A stretch of 42,403 nucleotides of DNA from Alloprevotella rava (lineage in GTDB: Bacteria; Bacteroidota; Bacteroidia; Bacteroidales; Bacteroidaceae): positions 1-42,403 of the forward strand of contig NZ_JACICA010000015.1 of assembly GCF_014195585.1 (NCBI RefSeq), read 5' to 3'. The translations under genes were made by a program, and so were the position numbers. How positions within the stretch are numbered: the first letter of the stretch is position 1; each line of letters begins with the position of its first letter. The notes beneath the pieces were generated by a model that worked only from the letters and a program-made list of their open reading frames with translations, made no database searches and was not told where the DNA came from. This document shows, piece after piece, positions 16,713 through 24,482 of this stretch.

Positions 16713-17993
16713 TTACCAAGCAAAGATGGGGTAGTGAGCCATTGTAGCATTGACTCTTGCCCGTACTTTTGCAATTACCTCTTGATCTTCTGGTGCGTTG
16801 AGTACTGTTTCAATCATTTCAGCAATTTCTGCCATAAAGTCTTCTTTTGCTCCACGCGTAGTTATAGCTGGAGTTCCTAAACGGATACCAGAAGTTTGGA
16901 ATGCAGAACGAGTATCAAACGGAACCATATTCTTATTGACGGTGATATCGGATGCAACAAGTGCATTCTCAGCTACCTTACCAGTGAGATCTGGATATTT
17001 GCTACGAAGGTCAACCAGCATGGAATGATTGTCTGTACCACCACTGACAATCTCAAAGCCTCTCTTTGATAGCTCTTTTGCCAATGCTGCTGCATTTAGT
17101 TTTACTTGAGTTTGATACGCCTTAAATTCGGGTTGTAGAGCTTCTCCGAAAGCCACAGCCTTAGCAGCAATGACGTGTTCTAGTGGGCCGCCTTGTTGGC
17201 CAGGGAATACTGCAGAATTAAGCAGACTTGACATCATGCGAACTTCTCCTTTCTTTGTTGTAAGTCCCCAAGGATTTTCAAAATCTTTTCCCATAAGGAT
17301 GATACCTCCACGCGGTCCACGCAACGTCTTGTGGGTAGTGGAAGTTACGATATGAGCATATTTCACGGGATTGTCGAGAACCCCTGCCGCGATAAGGCCT
17401 GCAGGATGTGCCATATCTATCATAAGAAGTGCTCCTACTTCGTCTGCAATTTTGCGCATACGAGCATAGTCCCATTCGCGGCTATAAGCAGAGCCACCAC
17501 CAATGATAAGTTTAGGTTTATGCTGGTGTGCCAATTTCTCCATTTCGTCGTAGTCAACGCGGCCTGTTTCTTTGCAGAGATTATAACCCACTGGATGATA
17601 AAGAATACCAGAGGTATTTACTGCAGACCCATGGGAAAGATGGCCGCCGTGGTCGAGATTCAATCCGAGGAATGTATCTCCTGGTTTGAGAACTGTGAGC
17701 AAAACTGCAGCGTTAGCTTGTGCTCCTGAATGGGGCTGAACATTGGCGTATTCAGCTCCGAAGAGTTTTTTTAGACGTTCAATGGCTATCGTTTCCGTCT
17801 TGTCAACAATTTGGCAACCTCCGTAGTAGCGGTGCCCAGGATAACCTTCAGCGTACTTGTTTGTGAGACAAGAGCCCATAGCTCTCATTACTTCGTCACT
17901 GACAAAATTTTCAGAGGCAATCAGCTCAATTCCTCTCATCTGACGTAGGTGCTCTTCTTCAATTAAGTTAAAGATTTCGTTGTCTCTAAGCAT
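16713..17993 (-). CDS. glyA: Serine hydroxymethyltransferase
   Basis: This 426-residue PLP enzyme interconverts serine and glycine while forming 5,10-methylene-tetrahydrofolate, the main one-carbon source for purines and thymidylate. The family sequence is intact: [12 protein letters not shown] near residue 21, [15 protein letters not shown] (45-59), [13 protein letters not shown] (86-98), the PLP-binding lysine 222 in [14 protein letters not shown], and [11 protein letters not shown]. The length is typical. It follows pyrI on the same strand after a 59-bp gap. Confidence 0.97.
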   Translation of the reverse strand: MLRDNEIFNLIEEEHLRQMRGIELIASENFVSDEVMRAMGSCLTNKYAEGYPGHRYYGGCQIVDKTETIAIERLKKLFGAEYANVQPHSGAQANAAVLLTVLKPGDTFLGLNLDHGGHLSHGSAVNTSGILYHPVGYNLCKETGRVDYDEMEKLAHQHKPKLIIGGGSAYSREWDYARMRKIADEVGALLMIDMAHPAGLIAAGVLDNPVKYAHIVTSTTHKTLRGPRGGIILMGKDFENPWGLTTKKGEVRMMSSLLNSAVFPGQQGGPLEHVIAAKAVAFGEALQPEFKAYQTQVKLNAAALAKELSKRGFEIVSGGTDNHSMLVDLRSKYPDLTGKVAENALVASDITVNKNMVPFDTRSAFQTSGIRLGTPAITTRGAKEDFMAEIAEMIETVLNAPEDQEVIAKVRARVNATMAHYPIFAW

Positions 17994-18052
17994 GTTTTTA
18001 GTTATTAAAAGTTAGGTCTTATTTTGATGGTCTTTTATTATATGTATTCTCC

Positions 18053-18508
18053 TTACGTAAACTTTACATCTTCTACATTGATTTCCTTCTCACAATAGTG
18101 GCATTGCAGAATGCCTTTGCTCTGATCTGATGTTGTAAATAGTGTTGGCATCGGTTCATTATTCGTGATGCATTTGGGGTTAGGACATTTTACGATGTTC
18201 TTTACAACCTCTGGCAATTCTATCGTCTTTTTCTCCACAACTTCGTAGTTTTTGATAATGCAAAGTGTAAAATTGGGAGAAACGATACTGAGTTGGTTTA
18301 GCTCAGCATCAGTAAAGAAGTGGTTTCTTACTTTGATAAGACTCTTATGTCCCATCTTTTTACTATCAAGATTAAAACCAACAATAATGCTAGATTCTGG
18401 ACATTTCTCTAGATGTAGTATGCGGACAACTTCAAAAAGTTTGTTGTTAGGAATATGGTCAATAACAGTCCCATTATCTAACGCTGCAACCTGTAGTTCC
18501 TTTTTCAT
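18053..18508 (-). CDS. pyrI: Aspartate carbamoyltransferase regulatory chain
   Basis: This 151-residue subunit carries allosteric control (CTP/ATP) of aspartate transcarbamoylase. The N-terminal nucleotide-binding domain opens ELQVAALDNGTVIDHI. The C-terminal zinc domain has the four cysteines C108, C113, C136 and C139 (CPNPKC, CHYC), which hold the contact to the catalytic chain. The gene begins 2 bp after the pyrB stop, so the two subunits are made together, as in enterobacterial pyrBI. Confidence 0.96.
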   Translation of the reverse strand: MKKELQVAALDNGTVIDHIPNNKLFEVVRILHLEKCPESSIIVGFNLDSKKMGHKSLIKVRNHFFTDAELNQLSIVSPNFTLCIIKNYEVVEKKTIELPEVVKNIVKCPNPKCITNNEPMPTLFTTSDQSKGILQCHYCEKEINVEDVKFT

Positions 18509-18510
18509 AG

Positions 18511-19470
18511 TTAAATATCAAGAATCGTTTTGTCAGACTTAATATCGTTTAATGTTATTCCTTGCACATGGCAGAGTATTGCTTCACGCATATAAAGCCC
18601 ATTTTTGGCTTGTTGGAAATAGTATGCATGTGGATCGTCATCAATGTCCTGTGAGATTTCATTCACACGAGGGAGTGGATGAAGAATTTTCATATTATCT
18701 TTTGCTTTGCAAAGCATCCGACGTTGTAGTATGTAAGTGTCTTTGACTCTCTCATACTCCATGAGATCTGTAAAGCGTTCCTTTTGGACTCTTGTCATAT
18801 AAAGGATGTCGGCCTTTGAGATGATATCTTCATTAAATTCTTCAGTTTCAGTAAACCGTATGCCATACTTTTGACAGAAGTATTTGTATTCAGCTGGCAT
18901 CTCTAAACTTTTCGGAGCAATGAAATGAAAAGTGGGATTGAAATGGCGCATAGCCATAATTAGGGAGTGAACTGTACGTCCATATTTTAGGTCGCCCACC
19001 AAGAATATATTGAGATTTTCCAGAGAACCTTGTGTTTGTTGAATGGAATAAAGGTCAAGCAATGTTTGAGAGGGATGTTGATGACTCCCATCACCTGCAT
19101 TTACAATAGGAACAGGAGAAACTTCGCTAGCTCTTAGTGCCGCGCCTTCTAGGTGATGGCGCATCACAATCGTATCGGAGTAGTTGGCCACCATCATAAT
19201 TGTGTCCTTTAATGTTTCTCCTTTTGTAGAACTCGAAACTTTTGGATCTGAGAATCCTATTACCTTTGCACCAAGTCGGTTGGCCGCAGTCTCAAAAGAG
19301 AGCCTAGTGCGTGTGCTAGGTTCGAAAAATAAAGTAGCAACTATTCTTCCATCCAGAATTTTGCGATTAGGATGTTTCTCAAATTCCTTTCCCATCTCTA
19401 ATAAGTAAGTCAAATCAGACTTTGCGAGATGAGCAATGGATACTAAACTGCTTTTCTGAGTCATGAACAT
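18511..19470 (-). CDS. pyrB: Aspartate carbamoyltransferase catalytic chain
   Basis: This 319-residue enzyme condenses carbamoyl phosphate with aspartate, the committed step of pyrimidine synthesis. Carbamoyl-phosphate binding is shown by [13 protein letters not shown] (STRTR at 52-56). [30 protein letters not shown] and [11 protein letters not shown] are all present. A second ATG two codons in (19464) is an alternative start. A good Bacteroidetes promoter lies 22 bp upstream. With pyrI it forms the operon head; glyA and mltG follow on the same strand. Confidence 0.96.
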   Translation of the reverse strand: MFMTQKSSLVSIAHLAKSDLTYLLEMGKEFEKHPNRKILDGRIVATLFFEPSTRTRLSFETAANRLGAKVIGFSDPKVSSSTKGETLKDTIMMVANYSDTIVMRHHLEGAALRASEVSPVPIVNAGDGSHQHPSQTLLDLYSIQQTQGSLENLNIFLVGDLKYGRTVHSLIMAMRHFNPTFHFIAPKSLEMPAEYKYFCQKYGIRFTETEEFNEDIISKADILYMTRVQKERFTDLMEYERVKDTYILQRRMLCKAKDNMKILHPLPRVNEISQDIDDDPHAYYFQQAKNGLYMREAILCHVQGITLNDIKSDKTILDI

Positions 19471-19491
19471 ATATATTCAAAATTCTGAGGT

Positions 19492-19523
19492 CAAAGTTAT
19501 GTATTCTTTCAGATTGAAACAAG
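19492..19523 (-). promoter_or_regulatory. pyrB: Promoter for pyrB-pyrI
   Basis: On the minus strand CTTG (19523-19520), a 20-bp spacer, then TAACTTTG (19499-19492). This is a near-consensus TTTG/TAnnTTTG pair. The transcript would begin around 19485, leaving a leader of about 15 nt, which is too short for a leader-peptide attenuator. Confidence 0.7.
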
Positions 19524-19599
19524 AAAATAAAATATATTCTGCCAATTCCTCATATAAATATATTTGTCATTACTTGATGATGTTATTGAGAGTGTACAA

Positions 19600-20640
19600 C
19601 TATTTGTTGATTGCGCCGCAATATGGACAGGTTCCGAGTTGAGAGATTTCTGCCCTGCAGTTGCCACAATGTAGCTTTACATAGTGTTGCTTGCGATACC
19701 GCCAAATGGCATATATCCAATAGACTAAGAGTAGAGGAAAACCAATATAAATTTGAACTGAAAGGGTAAATACCAGATACAGGATTATACAGATACAAGC
19801 AAGTCCCATAGAATGAACTACCACTTGTTGAAACAATTCATGATGCAGCAAATCTATAACTACTGTGCACCATATAATAAGGAACAACCAAACGCTGGCG
19901 ATGAAAAGGGCCAAGACGAGCGGGAGTTCTGGTGAGAACGGATTGACTGTGGGGTGGAAATAAAATTCTACCCATGTAATTGGAACAAATTTTTGAATAC
20001 TTCCGTATAGTGTCGCAGATCCAGAGATTGTTAAGCAGAGCAGCGTAGGATATATGCTTCTAAAAGCTCCGTTCCATCCTCCAGGAGCTAACAATCCTGT
20101 TGAATGATAGAAAAGTCTAGAAAAGCTTTGTGGCCTTTTGTTTTTCCATATCATTTGGATTACAACAAGCAAGATGAATAATCCTAAGAGGCTTATAAAG
20201 ATAAGCGTTCGGCTATTGCTGAAGTTGTTAATAAATTTAGAAATGGGATCGCTAGGAGTGGCTTTGCTTAATAAGGTTTTTTCGCGTACCCATCCTTGTG
20301 TAAATTGTTCACTTGCCACTTTCACCCACACGGAATCAACAGAATCTGTTGGAACATATCGAATGTCTGCAACAACGAGATGTTCCTTTGCTTTTATCAT
20401 GAGATGAGAAATCTCTTGCGCTTCGAAACTTTCTGGTAGTGTCTGAGTAAGTTGAAAAGAGTCTGTTGTCTCTAAGTTGTATCCCTCCCAATAGTGATGA
20501 GCTATCATGAAGTTTACAGAATCTACATATTGGGCACCTGTGGAGACCCAATGATCCAACTTATTTGGATGAGAATAGTAACAGCTGGACAATATTGATG
20601 CTACTAGGAGAAAGAAAAAAGGGAGAAAAATCTGTCGCAT
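19600..20640 (-). CDS. Unrecognised lipoprotein-like membrane protein with C-terminal zinc ribbon
   Basis: A 346-residue protein of unknown function. A signal sequence ends in LSSC (Cys20), so the N-terminus may be lipidated and extracytoplasmic. Residues 25-135 are soluble and include a stretch that could be SH3-like (HLVVADIRYVP and SVWVKVASEQFTQGW, just before VREKT). Several transmembrane segments follow (about 148-168, 192-212, 235-260, 270-310). The C-terminus is a zinc ribbon with Cys325, Cys328, Cys338 and Cys341 (CGNC, CPYC), presumably cytoplasmic. An extracytoplasmic domain linked through a membrane bundle to a zinc ribbon would suit sensing or scaffolding; that is inference. It has its own long structured upstream region. 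Confidence 0.75.
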   Translation of the reverse strand: MRQIFLPFFFLLVASILSSCYYSHPNKLDHWVSTGAQYVDSVNFMIAHHYWEGYNLETTDSFQLTQTLPESFEAQEISHLMIKAKEHLVVADIRYVPTDSVDSVWVKVASEQFTQGWVREKTLLSKATPSDPISKFINNFSNSRTLIFISLLGLFILLVVIQMIWKNKRPQSFSRLFYHSTGLLAPGGWNGAFRSIYPTLLCLTISGSATLYGSIQKFVPITWVEFYFHPTVNPFSPELPLVLALFIASVWLFLIIWCTVVIDLLHHELFQQVVVHSMGLACICIILYLVFTLSVQIYIGFPLLLVYWIYAIWRYRKQHYVKLHCGNCRAEISQLGTCPYCGAINK

Positions 20641-20700
20641 CCGATCTATCTAAATCTAAAAATAAGTATATATTATACCGATGATGGCTTTACATTTTAG

Positions 20701-20854
20701 GGTTATATTTTTACTGCAACAAAGTAACAGTATTTTATATAACCACCCAAATATCTATCAAGATTTAATGTACTAACTGCTGTATTAAAAGCAGTGTACT
20801 TATATATTGCTACTCGGTTGGGCAGTAGATAGGTTCCTAATCAGTGAAACCTAT
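20701..20854. other. Run of four hairpins, possible structured RNA or mobile remnant
   Basis: Four inverted repeats follow one another. First, GGTTATAT/ATATAACC (20701-20708, 20737-20744) encloses TACTG/CAGTA. Second, GTAC-TA-ACTGC pairs with GCAGT-GTAC (20770-20780, 20791-20799). Third, CTACT/AGTAG (20810-20814, 20824-20828). Fourth, ATAGGTT/AACCTAT (20829-20835, 20848-20854). The third and fourth are directly adjacent. I recognise no known RNA family. It may be the 5' leader of the zinc-ribbon gene or the 3' trailer of the U32 gene. Confidence 0.5.
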
Positions 20855-20870
20855 TTAGTAGGTGCTTCAA

Positions 20871-20949
20871 AAATAGAATAAGCGCGTCGGCTGGCGCAAT
20901 AAGGATATCAGCTGGCATCCTTATTGTATTTTGCAATGCAATAAGGATA
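20871..20949 (-). repeat. 79-bp palindromic intergenic repeat, copy B
   Basis: On the minus strand this begins 19 bp after the U32 stop codon, the same position and orientation relative to its upstream gene as copy A. The first hairpin pairs TATCCTTATTG with CAATAAGGAT. The distal part ends GCGCCAGCCGACGCGC, itself a GCGC/GCGC hairpin. A third ATCCTTATTG module in the middle could pair with the same CAATAAGGAT strand, giving two mutually exclusive folds. Likely the terminator of the U32 gene. Confidence 0.8.
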
Positions 20950-20968
20950 TTTATACAGACTTATATTC

Positions 20969-22780
20969 TTATGATTGAAGGACTTGCATTTCACATTTTG
21001 CACAATCGAACTTTAAGCGAAAACGTTTACCGTCAGATGATTGTAAATATAATGGTTCTTTCCACGAAAGGGGCGAACTATACCGCTGAGGGCAATGTCC
21101 TAGCGCATATCGGATACAATGTCGACAGGTCATTAATGTGGGCGATTGTGGAGGTTTGAGTTCAAAAGCAGGAGCGATATGATTGACACCATGTTCTGCA
21201 TAGAATTCTTTAGCAAGGTGGTTGGACACGTTGGCTGTGTAGTCCAACTCTTGTGTGTAATAGGTGGAATCTTTTGCTGTTTGTCTTCGCTGCGGCCGTT
21301 GATACTTTATTTGGTGTTCTTCAATTAGCAACTGTTCCATTTCACGTCGCCAAGTTGAGAGAATAGAGGAGGGGATGAAGTATTCTTCCGTATTAAAGCG
21401 GAATGTTTTAACTGAGAAAATAGTGTTGCCCCATTTAGATAATTGCTTGATGATATTTTCGCGTTGCGGAGTATTTGCAATTGTCTTTTCTAGGGCAAAA
21501 TCTTTCGCTATCTTGTGTCCTTGCTCATCTGCAATAGTTATGGAAAATCCTTCTGAGGTTTCGTTGAATGTGATCTCTATTTGAATTTTGCGTTCTGCAG
21601 AGTTCTTCTGCAGCATAGCATCAAATTTTATATCGAGATTTCTGAAAATTTTAGCTCCTCGAGGGATGCGTACAGAGCGACCAGGGAAAATTGCACCATT
21701 CACAATTTTATTGACACGGAAGCCTTCTAGTTTTCCAAAACTATTCAAGAAGCAAAGTCCATCACCCGCTGCAATGTTTACATCTTCTTCTAGATAGAAA
21801 GCATCTCTATTGGATCTTTCGACAGTGCCCACAAATTCTCCTCGCGCTTTAGGAGTTGAAAAATTGTGTACTTTAGAGCGTCCATGAAGAAAGTATTCTG
21901 TAAATCCTCGATTGAAGCTTTTACTCAAATTGGGCGTAAAGTTGTAGGTGGAAACACCGCAAGAAGTGCGACAATAATCATTTTGGCGTTTATCAATTAC
22001 CTTGTCAATTGCCTGACGATAGAATGCAGTCACATTTTTTACATAGTTAAGATCTTTAAGGCGTCCTTCGATTTTGAAAGAAGATATACCTGCATCCATC
22101 ATTTCTTCGATAGATGCACTTCTGTTCATATCTTGTAAGGACAAAAGGTGCTTATCTTTTTCAATAATACGACCTGTGGCATCAATGAGATCGAAGGACA
22201 ATCTGCAGAATTGTGCACAACGTCCGCGATTTGCACTTCTTCCAAAGCATGCTTCAGACACGTAGCAGCGTCCTGAATAGCTTACGCATAATGCTCCATG
22301 AATAAAGCCCTCAAGCGGAATATTTACTGCGTCATAAAACTTTCTGATTTCATCTATTGACGACTCGCGTGCTAAAACAATCTGAGAGAATCCCATCTTT
22401 TCTATGAATAGGGCTTTCTCTACATTTGTCATATCCATTTGTGTTGAGGAATGTAGAGCAATGGGGGGGAGAGCCATCTTTAGCAGTGAGAGATCTTGTA
22501 CGATCAGGGCATCAACTCCCACTTCGTAAAGCTGTTGAATCATTCTTTCAGCTTCAACTAATTCGTTGTCGTATAAGATCGTGTTGAAAGTTATGTAAAC
22601 AGCTGCGCCAAATAGGTGCGCAAAGTCACATAAACGCTTTATGTCTTCAATGCTATTTCCTGCGGCAGCGCGAGCACCAAAAGCTGGCGGCCCTATATAA
22701 ACGGCATCTGCTCCGTGCCGTATGGCTTCAATTCCGATTTCTGCATTTTTAGCAGGGGCAAGTAATTCTATTTTTCGCAT
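20969..22780 (-). CDS. U32 family peptidase-like protein (RlhA/YhbU-type)
   Basis: This 603-residue U32-family protein has an N-terminal TIM-barrel-like domain opening MRKIELLAPAKNAEIGIEAI and the family signature FIHGALCVSYSGRCYVSEAC. It is followed by RGRCAQFCR (Cys165, 172, 178, 188, 192). A C-terminal DUF3656-like region makes it the long form, like E. coli RlhA, an Fe-S-dependent 23S rRNA hydroxylase; a true peptidase activity is doubtful for this group. Extra cysteines near the end (CRHC, CAKC) could also bind metal. The frame is open 20 codons upstream, but that part overlaps a terminator, so the ATG at 22780 is chosen. Confidence 0.9.
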   Translation of the reverse strand: MRKIELLAPAKNAEIGIEAIRHGADAVYIGPPAFGARAAAGNSIEDIKRLCDFAHLFGAAVYITFNTILYDNELVEAERMIQQLYEVGVDALIVQDLSLLKMALPPIALHSSTQMDMTNVEKALFIEKMGFSQIVLARESSIDEIRKFYDAVNIPLEGFIHGALCVSYSGRCYVSEACFGRSANRGRCAQFCRLSFDLIDATGRIIEKDKHLLSLQDMNRSASIEEMMDAGISSFKIEGRLKDLNYVKNVTAFYRQAIDKVIDKRQNDYCRTSCGVSTYNFTPNLSKSFNRGFTEYFLHGRSKVHNFSTPKARGEFVGTVERSNRDAFYLEEDVNIAAGDGLCFLNSFGKLEGFRVNKIVNGAIFPGRSVRIPRGAKIFRNLDIKFDAMLQKNSAERKIQIEITFNETSEGFSITIADEQGHKIAKDFALEKTIANTPQRENIIKQLSKWGNTIFSVKTFRFNTEEYFIPSSILSTWRREMEQLLIEEHQIKYQRPQRRQTAKDSTYYTQELDYTANVSNHLAKEFYAEHGVNHIAPAFELKPPQSPTLMTCRHCIRYALGHCPQRYSSPLSWKEPLYLQSSDGKRFRLKFDCAKCEMQVLQS

Positions 22781-22827
22781 CGCATCTATTTCTTTTCTAC
22801 CACAAAACTTAGTGTTGTTCTTTAAAG

Positions 22828-22879
22828 AAAAGGATTGCAAAATCAGAAATGCGTGATTTCATGATTTTGCAATCCTTTT
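22828..22879 (-). terminator. Terminator after DUF4827 gene
   Basis: AAAAGGATTGCAAAATCA (22828-22845) is an exact inverted repeat of 22862-22879, with a 16-nt loop. On the minus strand the stem runs into TTTTCTTT. It lies between the DUF4827 stop (22898) and the U32 start (22780). Confidence 0.8.
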
Positions 22880-22897
22880 AATTTGTTTTAGTGCAAT

Positions 22898-23587
22898 TTA
22901 TCGGCCACGCTGATAAGTAATTTCGTAATAGCATGGATAAATATTGGTGTAAAGTGCTGCATTAGATTGTCCTTGCGTACTCGGAACAATCAATCGTACT
23001 TTAGCAATTTCTGATGTATCAGAAGCCTGACGTCCTAGATTGATGAATTGTAAAGGGACAAGCCAACTAGAAGGCACAGAACTACCATAGAATGTTTTCA
23101 TAACACCACTTGCAAAAGTACCAGTCAGTGTTCCGTAAGTGTTCTGTGCTATCATGATATCTGGATGACCTTCGTAAGTAAGAACATTATTGGAAGTCTG
23201 AATACTATCTGTGGCAATATTGAATTCTGTATAACGACAGATGACCGTTGCGGTCTCTCCCGATTCAAGTTTCTTTCCTGTTCCTTTACGTTCGATTTGC
23301 ATATATACGCCTGTATTTGCGAAAAGCACATACTCGTTCTTAGAAACATTGGTTGTTGAATCGTTGGCGTAGAATTGGCTTTCTGTGATTGTCTTAATGG
23401 GCGGAACATATATTAACGAGTCGCCCGAATCTTTGTCCACTACCAAGGCCCCTGTTTTTAGGAAGGCTTGGATTTGCTTTTTCTCTTTTTCTCGTTTTTC
23501 TGCATACGAGTCATTGTCGCTACAAGATTGGAAGACGTTGATCATTGCTATAATTACAAGCAAAATGCCATATATTCTTTGTCTCAT
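22898..23587 (-). CDS. DUF4827 lipoprotein
   Basis: A 229-residue Bacteroidetes-specific lipoprotein. The signal peptide ends in FQSC (Cys22). A charged helix rich in Glu/Lys (YAEKREKEKKQIQAFLK) follows, then a beta-rich domain. The segment around KGTGKKLESGETATVICRY and the FASGVMKTFYG region recall FKBP-type prolyl isomerases, with an insert in between. I infer an FKBP-like fold and do not claim activity. The ATG at 23587 is preferred over one seven codons upstream because a TACCTTTG promoter element lies between them. It stands alone between two terminators. Confidence 0.75.
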   Translation of the reverse strand: MRQRIYGILLVIIAMINVFQSCSDNDSYAEKREKEKKQIQAFLKTGALVVDKDSGDSLIYVPPIKTITESQFYANDSTTNVSKNEYVLFANTGVYMQIERKGTGKKLESGETATVICRYTEFNIATDSIQTSNNVLTYEGHPDIMIAQNTYGTLTGTFASGVMKTFYGSSVPSSWLVPLQFINLGRQASDTSEIAKVRLIVPSTQGQSNAALYTNIYPCYYEITYQRGR

Positions 23588-23605
23588 ATTCAGTTGTTTT
23601 GTGTA

Positions 23606-23613
23606 CAAAGGTA
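23606..23613 (-). promoter_or_regulatory. -7 element for the DUF4827 gene
   Basis: The minus strand reads TACCTTTG, an exact TAnnTTTG match, 18 bp before the ATG at 23587. A matching TTTG -33 box is not present at 19-21 bp. The element overlaps the alternative upstream start at 23608, which argues against that start. Confidence 0.5.
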
Positions 23614-23636
23614 GTTTGAAATCATTTAAAAAAGAT

Positions 23637-23694
23637 GGATTTAACGATTTTTTCTATTATATGGAATATAATTCCAAAACAAATCGTTAAATCC
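23637..23694 (-). terminator. Terminator after rprY-like gene
   Basis: GGATTTAACGATTT (23637-23650) pairs exactly with AAATCGTTAAATCC (23681-23694). A nested hairpin TGGAAT/ATTCCA lies in the loop. On the minus strand ATCTTTTTT follows the stem. Confidence 0.75.
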
Positions 23695-23720
23695 AATACT
23701 TATTGATTTTGTCTTAGGAA

Positions 23721-24425
23721 TTATTCTCCATCGGGCATAATCAAGCGATAACCTTTGCCGTGAACATTGATGATACGCACGTTCTCATCTTCTTGTAAAT
23801 GCTTGCGGAGACGTGTGATATACACGTCCATAGAGCGAGCATTGAAATAGTTGTTATCTAACCAGATTGCTTTCAATGCATCATCGCGCAGGAGGACGTC
23901 ATTAGCATGTGCGCACAAGAGGTTGAGAAGTTCACTTTCTTTTGTTGTCAGATCTTGAATTTTACCACCACGTGAGAGTGTTTGCTTCTTCGTGTCAAAT
24001 TCATATGAACCAATCTTATAGAAAGAGAGTGCACGGTTCTGTTTGTTGCTGACGCGGCGCATTACGGCTTCAATTCTGAGGCGAAGTTCTTCCATAGAGA
24101 AAGGCTTGGTGACATAGTCGTCAGCACCAATCTTAAAACCTGTTTGGATGTCTTCTTTCAGCGTTTTAGCCGTTAAAAAAATGATAGGAATAAATTCGTT
24201 GACGGATCTAATTTCTTTAGCAAGTGTAAACCCATCTTTTTTAGGCATCATAACATCTAAAATGCACAGATCGAATTTTTCAGCCATAAAGGTCTTGTAG
24301 CCTTCTTCTCCGTCCACTGCTAGTTCTGTGTCAAAGCCTTTAGCTTGTAGATACTCGCGGAGCAGCGGTCCAAGATTTTCTTCGTCTTCGCAGAGGAGAA
24401 TTCTGATTCTGTTTTTCTCGTCCAT
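23721..24425 (-). CDS. rprY: OmpR/PhoB-family response regulator, RprY-like
   Basis: This 234-residue DNA-binding regulator has a receiver domain at about residues 6-125: acidic pair in LLCEDEENLG, phosphoacceptor Asp57 in CILDVMMPKKDG, then FLTAKT and YVTKPFSMEELRLR. A winged-helix DNA-binding domain follows (LTTKESELLNLLCAHAND, then SMDVYITRLRKHL and INVHGKGYRLI). Sequence and length closely match Bacteroides RprY. The partner kinase gene lies 57 bp upstream on the same strand. The gene ends in a strong terminator. Confidence 0.9.
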   Translation of the reverse strand: MDEKNRIRILLCEDEENLGPLLREYLQAKGFDTELAVDGEEGYKTFMAEKFDLCILDVMMPKKDGFTLAKEIRSVNEFIPIIFLTAKTLKEDIQTGFKIGADDYVTKPFSMEELRLRIEAVMRRVSNKQNRALSFYKIGSYEFDTKKQTLSRGGKIQDLTTKESELLNLLCAHANDVLLRDDALKAIWLDNNYFNARSMDVYITRLRKHLQEDENVRIINVHGKGYRLIMPDGE

Positions 24426-24482
24426 AATTTTTTATTTTTTGTGCTTGCCTAAATTAGGCCGGCGGGTTTATATTTTATTGAT

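Larger units (their letters stand above)
20641..20968. other. 328-bp intergenic region with serial hairpins and a repeat
   Basis: This gap lies between the start of the zinc-ribbon gene and the stop of the U32 gene, both on the minus strand. It holds four hairpins in series (20701-20854), the 79-bp repeat copy B (20871-20949) and a short AT-rich stretch next to the zinc-ribbon start. No coding frame worth calling was seen. Confidence 0.7.

Noticed and set aside
20641-20968. CRISPR array or tRNA in the hairpin-rich gap
   Set aside because: The hairpins differ in sequence and spacing, so there are no direct repeats with spacers. No cloverleaf or CCA-like end was found.
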